From positions 1 through 30,835 of the forward strand of contig JBECKQ010000087.1 in the NCBI GenBank assembly GCA_040235375.1: DNA of 30,835 nt. The letters are read 5' to 3'. The notes below the pieces were generated by a model. That model was not told the DNA's origin and did no database searches. It was given only the letters and a program-made list of their open reading frames with translations. Shown in pieces: positions 15,198 through 21,952 of the stretch; the first letter of the stretch is position 1, and each line of letters opens with the position of its first letter. The translations under genes and the position numbers were made by a program. The stretch comes from JBECKQ01 sp040235375. GTDB taxonomy: Bacteria > Planctomycetota > Phycisphaerae > UBA1845.

Positions 15198-15236
15198 ATC
15201 GCACCGCACACCAGCCGGCAAGGACACCGGTGCGAT
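15198..15236 (+). promoter_or_regulatory. Stem-loop at the 5' end of the tldD-like leader
   Basis: ATCGCACCG (15198-15206) and CGGTGCGAT (15228-15236) form a perfect 9 bp stem around a 21-base loop. It begins almost exactly where transcription should start. It could protect the mRNA 5' end or bind a regulator; it does not resemble a riboswitch class I know. A GC-rich stretch follows before GAGGAG and the start. Confidence 0.45.
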
Positions 15237-15294
15237 CACATAGTCGCCGCGGCGGTGACAGCGCCGCTCGTTTCCTGCCAGCATTCGAGGAGAC

Positions 15295-17067
15295 ATGATG
15301 AGACGTCGACGATCAAGACACGGCATGCAATGGCTGCTGATCGCAGCCGTCTGCTGGGCGCCGGTCTCGGTGGCCATCGCCCAGGAAAAAGAAGAAGCCA
15401 AGCCGCATCCGCTGTTGGGCATCATGGAGAGCGAGCTGAACCTCTCCATGGCCAAGCTGGTCGCCGCTGACGGGACCAAGCCCTATTTCATTCAGTACTC
15501 CGTTACAGACAGCAAGTCGGTGAACGTCGCCGCGACGCTGGGAGCGATCACGACCAAGCAGGAGGACCACTCCCGCATGCTCGACGTCGACGTTCGCTGC
15601 GGCGACTACTCGCTCGACAACACGCGGCAGATTCGCGGCGGCTACTTCGGCGGGTACGACCGCTGGGGCCAGGCGAAGGCGATCCCCCTGGACGGCGATC
15701 CGCTGGGTACGCGCTACGCCATCTGGCTCGCCACGGACGACGCCTTCAAGGACGCGGTCAAGCGGCTCGCTCAGGTCAAGGCCAACCTGAAGGTGAAGGT
15801 GGAGGAGGAAGACCCGTCGGACGACTTCTCGCGCGAGGAGCCGAACGCGTCCGTCGGCCCTTGGGTGCAACAGTCCTACAACCTCGACGACCTCGTTGCG
15901 CGGGCCAAGCGTTATTCCGAGCGATTCCGGGAGCACCCGGAGATTTACGGCTCGACCGTCATGATCCGCGGAACGGTCGGCAACAACCTGGCTGTCAACT
16001 CCGAGGGCAGCAAGCTGCAATACGGCCGGGGATACTGGCGCGTCGGCATCCAGGCCTCCACCGTAGCCGACGACGGCATGGAGCTGTGGAAATACGACTC
16101 CTTCGATGCGGCCGAGCCCGACGGCCTGCCAAGCGACGAGGAGGTGTTCAAGGCGATCGACGCCCTCGTCAAGGACGTGATTGCCCTGCGCAGCGCCCCC
16201 ATCGTCGATCCCTACACCGGCCCGGCGATCCTGGTCAATCGGGCCAGCGGCGTGTTCTTCCACGAAATCTTCGGCCATCGCATCGAGGGCCACCGGCAAA
16301 AGGACGTGGAGGAAGGCCAGACGTTCGCGAAGAAGATCGGCATGCAGGTGCTGCCCGACTTCATCAGCGTCACGGACGACCCCTCCATGCGCCAGTTCAA
16401 CGGCGTCGACCTGAACGGGTACTACCAGTTCGATGACGAGTGCGTGGCCGGACAGCCCGCGCACATCGTGGAAAACGGAGTCTTGAAGACGTTCCTGCTG
16501 TCGCGGTCGCCGACGCGCGGATTTACGAAGTCGAACGGCCACGGCCGGTGCAATCCGGGAATGCGGCCCGTCTCACGACAAGGCAACCTCATCGTCGAGT
16601 CGTCGAAGCACGTGTCGTATCCGCAGCTTCGGCAGATGCTGATCGACGAATGCAAGAAGCAGGGCAAGGAGTTCGGCCTGGTGTTCGAGGACATCTCCGG
16701 CGGATTCACGATGACGCAGCGGCGCGGCGTGCAGGCGTTCAAGGTGCTGCCGCTCGTGGTCTATCGCGTGTACGCCGACGGCCGGCCGGATGAGCTGGTT
16801 CGCGGCGTCGATGTCGTCGGCACGCCGCTGACGAGCTTCTCGAAGATCCTCGCCACGGCGGACGACCCGAAAGTCTTCAACGGTTATTGCGGGGCGGAGT
16901 CGGGCTACGTTCCCGTCTCGGCCATTTCGCCGAGCATCCTCGTCGAGCAGATCGAGGTGGAGAAGAAACAGAAGTCGCAGGACCGGCCGCCGATCCTCGA
17001 AGCGCCCATCGCGCTGGAACAGAAGACGGCCGCGCAGAAGTCCACCGAAGGCGATGATCGATCCTGA
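15295..17067 (+). CDS. Secreted TldD-like metallopeptidase (PmbA/TldD family), catalytic member
   Basis: A 590-residue exported protein of the TldD/PmbA family. In E. coli, TldD and TldE form a cytoplasmic heterodimeric protease that processes microcin B17 and CcdA. Here an N-terminal signal peptide (hydrophobic about 12-27, ending SVAIAQ) directs it out of the cytoplasm. The TldD zinc site is intact: H323-E324-x3-H328 in HEIFGH, followed by RIEGHRQ, and the third ligand C419 in SNGHGRC. SDXX-like blocks near the end (VVGTPLTSFSKI, VFNGYCGAESG) are also family-like. ATG 15295 (or 15298) follows GAGGAG. It is 44 bases upstream of a related gene that has lost the metal site, mirroring TldD with TldE. 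Confidence 0.9.
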   Translation: MMRRRRSRHGMQWLLIAAVCWAPVSVAIAQEKEEAKPHPLLGIMESELNLSMAKLVAADGTKPYFIQYSVTDSKSVNVAATLGAITTKQEDHSRMLDVDVRCGDYSLDNTRQIRGGYFGGYDRWGQAKAIPLDGDPLGTRYAIWLATDDAFKDAVKRLAQVKANLKVKVEEEDPSDDFSREEPNASVGPWVQQSYNLDDLVARAKRYSERFREHPEIYGSTVMIRGTVGNNLAVNSEGSKLQYGRGYWRVGIQASTVADDGMELWKYDSFDAAEPDGLPSDEEVFKAIDALVKDVIALRSAPIVDPYTGPAILVNRASGVFFHEIFGHRIEGHRQKDVEEGQTFAKKIGMQVLPDFISVTDDPSMRQFNGVDLNGYYQFDDECVAGQPAHIVENGVLKTFLLSRSPTRGFTKSNGHGRCNPGMRPVSRQGNLIVESSKHVSYPQLRQMLIDECKKQGKEFGLVFEDISGGFTMTQRRGVQAFKVLPLVVYRVYADGRPDELVRGVDVVGTPLTSFSKILATADDPKVFNGYCGAESGYVPVSAISPSILVEQIEVEKKQKSQDRPPILEAPIALEQKTAAQKSTEGDDRS

Positions 17068-17111
17068 CTTCGTGATGAACCAACGACCTCTCCAGACCGG
17101 AGATTAGAAAA

Positions 17112-18842
17112 ATGCTTAGAACAGTCGTGATAACCCTGGCCGCTCTCACCGTGTGGCAGCCACTGGTGCAGGCGGACGAACAGGTCGATCAGGAGCTTCG
17201 CAACGACGTCGTGCTGCGGGCGATGGTCGACGAGCTGGGCCGCAGCATGAACGGTCTCGAGCTAAAGGACCTCGAGCGACCGTACTTTATCGAGTACGCG
17301 ATCTCGGACACGGCCGGCGCCAGCGTGAGCGCCGCCTACGGCTCGGTCACGTCGGATGACGACAGCCGTCGCCGCCTGTTCCGCTCCGACGTGCGCGTCG
17401 GCTCGTACGATCTGGACAACACGAATTTCTCGGGCGGAGGCGGATGGTGGGGAGGCAGCTCCGGCGCCGCCATGCCGGTTGAGGACGACTACACGGCCAT
17501 TCGCCAGGCGATCTGGTGGATCACCGACGCGGACTACAAGCAGGTGTCCGAGGACCTGGTTCGCAAAAAAGCCTTCATGGAAAGCAAGATGATCGAGGAC
17601 AAGCCGGCGGACATGTCGCAGGAGAAGCCGGCCGTGTACTTCGAGAAGCGCGACGATCTGAAGATCGAGCGCGGTAGGCTCCGCGAGATGGCCGTCGCGC
17701 TTTCGAAAATCTTCCGCGACTACCCGGAGATCCACGAGTCGAGCGCCTCGGCATCCGCATCGCACGCCAACCGCTACATGGTCAACTCCGAAGGCACGCG
17801 CATGCGGTCGGGGAGCCGCGGGTACGTCGTGTCGGTGAATGCATCGGTGCAGGCCGAAGATGGCATGGTGCTGTCGGATTCCGTCTCGTTCAAAGGGCAG
17901 ACGATCGACGACCTGCCCAGCCTCGACAAGATGAGCGCCGACACGCGGGTGATGATCGCCCGACTGACGGAGCTCAAGAAAGCTTCGACGCTGGAGTCAT
18001 ACACGGGCCCGGTGCTGTTCGACGCCGAGTCGGCCGCCCCACTCTTCGCCGCGCAGTTCAGCCGACGGTTTTCCGGCGGGCAGCGCGACGTGGGCAGCCA
18101 GACGCCGCCCGATGATTTCTCGCGCAAGCTCAATCGTCGCATTCTGCCGCGGTCCGTCAGCGTGGTCGATGACCCGACGATCACCAAAATCGGCGACGAC
18201 CCGGTGTTCGGCCACTACCTCTACGATGATCAGGGTGTCTCCGCTCAGCCCGTCAAGCTGGTCGAAGGCGGCCGGCTTCTTGCGCAGCTCATGTCGCGCA
18301 ATCCGTCGAAGGAGTTCGCCCATTCCAACGGGCACGGGCGCGGGATGTACCAGCCGCAGCCAACATACAGCAACCTGGTCCTCACCGCGGAAGACGGCTT
18401 GAGCACCAACGGACTCAAGCAGGAGCTGATCGATGCCGCGCAGGACGAAGGCCTGGAATACGGCATTCGCGTCGCGGAGCTGGGCAGCGTCGGCGGTGGC
18501 GGCGGCGGGTCTGCCAGCTATCGCTACCGTTACGGCGGTCGCGGCGGGGCCGGCGGGTCTCAGCCGTTGATCATGTACAAGGTGTTCCCCGACGGGCACG
18601 AGGAGCTTGTCCGCGGCGCCGACATATCCGGGTTGAACCTGAAGGCGTTCAAGCGGCTGTTGGCCCTTGGAGACAAGCCGTACCTGGTAAATTCCGCCGG
18701 CGGGGCCGGTGGCGGTGGATCGACGGTCGCAGCACCGGCCATGCTCTTTGAAGAGCTCGACCTCGCGGAGATCGATCGCGACTTCGACAAACCGCCGATT
18801 CTCCCTTCGCCGCTGGCGAGAGAGCAGGAATCGACGAAGTAA
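17112..18842 (+). CDS. Secreted TldE/PmbA-like partner with erased metal site
   Basis: A 576-residue paralogue of the preceding protein, with a signal peptide (hydrophobic 4-17, likely cleaved after VQA). It shares ERPYFIEYAISD / KPYFIQYSVTD, RVGSYDLDNT / RCGDYSLDNT, VNSEG, YTGP and SNGHGRG. Where the first protein has HEIFGH this one reads A313-A-Q-F-S-R318, and the ligand Cys is Gly, so every metal ligand is gone. That is the state of TldE/PmbA in the known heterodimer, and I infer a structural or substrate-binding partner. Gly-rich inserts occur at about 107-118 and 459-480. ATG 17112 follows GGAG. A strong hairpin terminator-like element lies downstream at 18909. Confidence 0.85.
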   Translation: MLRTVVITLAALTVWQPLVQADEQVDQELRNDVVLRAMVDELGRSMNGLELKDLERPYFIEYAISDTAGASVSAAYGSVTSDDDSRRRLFRSDVRVGSYDLDNTNFSGGGGWWGGSSGAAMPVEDDYTAIRQAIWWITDADYKQVSEDLVRKKAFMESKMIEDKPADMSQEKPAVYFEKRDDLKIERGRLREMAVALSKIFRDYPEIHESSASASASHANRYMVNSEGTRMRSGSRGYVVSVNASVQAEDGMVLSDSVSFKGQTIDDLPSLDKMSADTRVMIARLTELKKASTLESYTGPVLFDAESAAPLFAAQFSRRFSGGQRDVGSQTPPDDFSRKLNRRILPRSVSVVDDPTITKIGDDPVFGHYLYDDQGVSAQPVKLVEGGRLLAQLMSRNPSKEFAHSNGHGRGMYQPQPTYSNLVLTAEDGLSTNGLKQELIDAAQDEGLEYGIRVAELGSVGGGGGGSASYRYRYGGRGGAGGSQPLIMYKVFPDGHEELVRGADISGLNLKAFKRLLALGDKPYLVNSAGGAGGGGSTVAAPAMLFEELDLAEIDRDFDKPPILPSPLAREQESTK

Positions 18843-18850
18843 GAGCGTGA

Positions 18851-18887
18851 GCCACGGCCTGTCCCTTCGAGCCAGCCCGTGCCACCC
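18851..18887. repeat. Intergenic repeat fragment (copy D)
   Basis: GCCACGGCC near 18851 and GCCCGTGCCACC near 18876-18887 repeat the ends of the elements at 132-181, 2044-2132 and 7276-7348, with a short unlike middle. It sits directly after the TldE-like stop codon. Confidence 0.4.
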
Positions 18888-18908
18888 CTGGGTGTAGCGA
18901 TGAAATCT

Positions 18909-18943
18909 GCGCCGGCCGGCAAATCGCCGGCCGGCGCTTCTTT
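18909..18943 (+). terminator. Probable intrinsic terminator after the TldD/TldE-like genes
   Basis: A perfect 12 bp stem, GCGCCGGCCGGC (18909-18920) and GCCGGCCGGCGC (18926-18937), closes a 5-base loop and is followed by TTCTTT. The T-tract is short, but the stem is very stable and lies between two genes on the same strand. Confidence 0.65.
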
Positions 18944-18955
18944 GGAGGGCAAGGC

Positions 18956-20203
18956 ATGTCTGCCCGCTTCGCGTTTCTGGCCGGCGCCGCCTGGATGTGC
19001 ATCTGCGGTGCGTGCACGACTGAGCCCGTCGTATCGCCGCGGAAAGTCACCATCGGCGCCCTGCTGCCGCTGACCGGCGACCTTTCATCTCTCGGCCAAG
19101 CCTCCGAGGCGGCGCTGGCGCTCGCCGTAGTCGAAGTCAACGACTACTACGAACAGCTCGGCCTGCCCGCGGAGCTCACGCTCGTGGTCGAAGACACGCA
19201 CGCCGACGCCGAGCAAGCCCTCGACAAGCTCCGCAGTTTCTCCGGGCAGGGAATCATCCTGGGCATTGGCCCGCTGACCGATGAAGGCTTTGCGCGATGC
19301 TTGCCGTACGCTGAGCGCACGAACCGCCTGCTGGTCAGCCCGTTCAGTACGGCTCCGTCGCTCGCAGCCGCTGATGACAACGGGTTTCGGCTCGTGCCGG
19401 ACGATGCAATCTGGGTTCAGGCGATGGCGGACGCGATGCACCAGGACGGCATTGACGCGATCGCCATCATGCACCGCAGCGGCACCGGCGCGGACGAGCT
19501 CACTCAATCGGTCGCTTCGGCATTTGCCGATACGGGTGGCTCCATCATCGGCAACATTACGTATGACCCGTCCACGGTGCCGGGGACGGATTTTCGTGAC
19601 GAGCTCGACGAGCTCGAGCAGCTGGTGAGCGATGCCACGAATGACTTCGGCACGGCGGGCGTGGCGGTCCAGCTCGTCTCTTTCGATGAAGCGATTCAGA
19701 TCTTCAAACAGGCGGACAGTCGCAGCACGCTAAGCGCGGTTCGGTGGTATGGCGCCGCGGGGCTGGCCGTCAACGGTGACCTGATCATCGATGATGAGGC
19801 GGCCGATTTCGCCAACCGTGTCGCATTGGTGGCACCGGCGTACGGCGGCCGGGATCCCGAGCGTTACGATGTGGTCGAAGCGGCGCTGGAAGAGGAGCTC
19901 GGCCGCCGGCCGGAGCCCGACGCGATTGTCGCCTACGACGCCCTGTGGCTGTCCGCCCTGGCGGCGTTCAGCTCGCCCGAGTTGGCGAACGCGGATACGC
20001 TTCGTGCGGCCTTGCCGAATGCGGCCGGCATCTACCAACCCGCCACGGGCCCGATCGAGCTGAACGCGGCGGGCGATCGGACCGACGGTCCGATCGAATT
20101 CTGGCAGGTGACGACGGCCGGCGAACAATTCGTCTGGCGCCGCATCGCTACGTACGCCGACGGCGAGCTGCAAGCCATCGATGTGTCCACGTCTGGACTG
20201 TGA
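18956..20203 (+). CDS. Lipoprotein periplasmic substrate-binding protein (Peripla_BP_6/LivJ-like)
   Basis: A 415-residue predicted lipoprotein (hydrophobic 5-17, lipobox ICGAC, Cys20) with the fold of branched-chain amino-acid or amide-binding proteins. After the signal comes KVTIGALLPLTGDLSSLG, the standard first strand and ligand loop. Also family-like are LVVEDTHADAEQALDKL, IILGIGPLTDEGFA, LLVSPFSTAPSL, FRLVPDD and DAIVAYDALWLSALA. GGAGGGCAAGG precedes ATG 18956. No ABC permease or ATPase of the Liv type lies in the window, so it may serve a distant transporter or act as a sensor. The two GTPase genes follow after 99 bases, with their own candidate -10. Ligand unknown. Confidence 0.85.
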   Translation: MSARFAFLAGAAWMCICGACTTEPVVSPRKVTIGALLPLTGDLSSLGQASEAALALAVVEVNDYYEQLGLPAELTLVVEDTHADAEQALDKLRSFSGQGIILGIGPLTDEGFARCLPYAERTNRLLVSPFSTAPSLAAADDNGFRLVPDDAIWVQAMADAMHQDGIDAIAIMHRSGTGADELTQSVASAFADTGGSIIGNITYDPSTVPGTDFRDELDELEQLVSDATNDFGTAGVAVQLVSFDEAIQIFKQADSRSTLSAVRWYGAAGLAVNGDLIIDDEAADFANRVALVAPAYGGRDPERYDVVEAALEEELGRRPEPDAIVAYDALWLSALAAFSSPELANADTLRAALPNAAGIYQPATGPIELNAAGDRTDGPIEFWQVTTAGEQFVWRRIATYADGELQAIDVSTSGL

Positions 20204-20228
20204 TCCTCGACGCCATCCGGGCCGCAAG

Positions 20229-20257
20229 ATGGCACTCGGCGAGAGCGCTGGTATTAT
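20229..20257 (+). promoter_or_regulatory. Candidate promoter for the GTPase pair
   Basis: ATGGCA (20229-20234), 17 bp, TATTAT (20252-20257), followed by CGCC. The inferred leader of about 40 bases has no good ribosome site before ATG 20303. Confidence 0.35.
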
Positions 20258-20302
20258 CGCCAACGAGACTGGGACATTCGCCAACGTAACGACGGCCTGC
20301 AA

Positions 20303-21952
20303 ATGCCCAAATCAGCGGAATCTCATCTGGCTCGCCTCGCGGACGCGACGACGTTGCAGCTCCTTCGCGAGCTCGGGTTCAAGTGGGGCCTGATCGACGC
20401 GAACCTCTGCGCGGCCGTCCGTTTCAAGAAGCTCGGCAATGGGGCCCCGTCGATTGTGGCGCTACTGGGCGGGGCGTCTTCGGGCAAGAGCACGCTGTTC
20501 AACAGCCTGCTCGGGCGCGAGGTGAGCCGCATCAGCGTTCACGCGCACGAAACGCTCGGACCGATTGCCGCGGTGCACGCAAGCAAGGCGACATCGGTGC
20601 AGGCATGGCTGGACGACGGGCTGCTTCTGTCGCACCTCGAGACGGAGCGCCTGCCGAACGACGATTGCACGACGGGCCGCGTCGGCGCTGCTTTCCTTGT
20701 TCAGCATGAACGGCCGGGGCTCGAGAACGTGCTGCTGCTGGACACGCCCGACATCACGAGCAAGCTCGCAGTGGACGAAGGAGCGATTACGCTGAGCCTG
20801 CTGCCGTGGTGCGACGGGTTGATCGTCGTCGTGGACGAAGAGCGCTGGTTCGACGCGGCCGTGTTCGAGGACGCGGTGGAACCGGCTCGTGACTTCGGCC
20901 CGCAACTGTGGGTCGTTTTCAACCGCACGGAGCAGGCGGAGCGACTGGAGCCAGCCGACGAGCAGCGTCTCGCCGCGCACGCCGCCGCATTCCATGCAGG
21001 CGATCATTGCCTGAGCCCGTTCCGGCCGGGCGTCGGCTACCGGCCGTTTTCCGACGAAACGCAGAAGACAGTCTTGAAGTGGTTCGCCCGATCGCGGCCG
21101 GACGAACGGAACCGGCAGTTGCGAAGCAGTCTCCAGCGCCGCTGCGCCACCATCGTCAGCGATAACGTCACGCGCGCGGAGCAGTACAACCGGCTGGTCC
21201 GCGACGTGGACAATCAGCTTGCAGGGGTCGTCGAAACAACCAGCCTGTCCACCGATCTGCTGACCGCCGAGGAGCGCGACCTGCTCGGCATCGGCCACCG
21301 GTTTCTGCCGCTTTACGACGTGATTCGCACCGTGCGGCAGCGGCTCGTGTCGTTCGGCCGGCTTCGGCCGGCGGCAGCCGAGGTGGACTTCGAGAAGCGC
21401 ACCGACGAACTGGCCGACGTGCTGCGCCGCAACCTCGAGCATCGTTTCCACCGCGCGGCCGACCGCATCGACGCCACCGTCGCCGACAGCCGATACCTGG
21501 CCGATGCGGGCGCGAACTGGAAAGGCAACTGGGCAACGCCGCCCTTCGACGAGCGCGAGTGGGCGCGGCGCATCCGGGCCCATATCGACGCGTGGAAAGA
21601 GGAGACGTCCAAGCTCGCCCGCCATGGCGACTTGGCTTCGATCGGGATCGCCACGCCGCTGCTTGTCGCCGATCTGCTGTTTCTCGGCGGAGCGGGCATC
21701 ACGCTGACGTGGGCTGCGGCGTGGGTGGCCGGCTTCTTTGGCGGCAAGGGCCTGGTGAACCTGGTGAAGCGCTCGACGGCGTTCGAGGAATATCAGACAA
21801 CGGTGCGGGCATACCAATCGTTGATTCGCGAGGCGCTGGCCGAGCAGTGGGAACAGAATCTTAAGTTGATCCCCCGCCGGCACATGCGGATGACCGATCC
21901 CGTGCTCGAATCCATCATGTACTGGTCCACCCCTCAGCGAGCAGGAATATGA
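20303..21952 (+). CDS. Membrane-associated dynamin-like GTPase, first of a pair
   Basis: A 549-residue P-loop GTPase. G1 is GGASSGKST at 56-64, followed by LFNSLLG. HETLGPIAA is a plausible switch I, and G3 is LLLDTPD (144-150). G4 is degenerate: VVFNRTE (204-210) where NKxD is expected. The middle third is charged and helical (RRCATIVSDNVTRAEQYNRL, RRNLEHRFHRAADRID). One hydrophobic region at about 445-485 (PLLVADLLFLGGAGITLTW then AAAWVAGFFGG) could be one hairpin in the membrane. Size and layout resemble bacterial dynamin-like or 50S-GTPase-like proteins, but no exact family is recognised. Its stop overlaps the next start (ATGA), and that gene encodes another membrane GTPase. A role in membrane remodelling is inference only. 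Confidence 0.8.
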   Translation: MPKSAESHLARLADATTLQLLRELGFKWGLIDANLCAAVRFKKLGNGAPSIVALLGGASSGKSTLFNSLLGREVSRISVHAHETLGPIAAVHASKATSVQAWLDDGLLLSHLETERLPNDDCTTGRVGAAFLVQHERPGLENVLLLDTPDITSKLAVDEGAITLSLLPWCDGLIVVVDEERWFDAAVFEDAVEPARDFGPQLWVVFNRTEQAERLEPADEQRLAAHAAAFHAGDHCLSPFRPGVGYRPFSDETQKTVLKWFARSRPDERNRQLRSSLQRRCATIVSDNVTRAEQYNRLVRDVDNQLAGVVETTSLSTDLLTAEERDLLGIGHRFLPLYDVIRTVRQRLVSFGRLRPAAAEVDFEKRTDELADVLRRNLEHRFHRAADRIDATVADSRYLADAGANWKGNWATPPFDEREWARRIRAHIDAWKEETSKLARHGDLASIGIATPLLVADLLFLGGAGITLTWAAAWVAGFFGGKGLVNLVKRSTAFEEYQTTVRAYQSLIREALAEQWEQNLKLIPRRHMRMTDPVLESIMYWSTPQRAGI

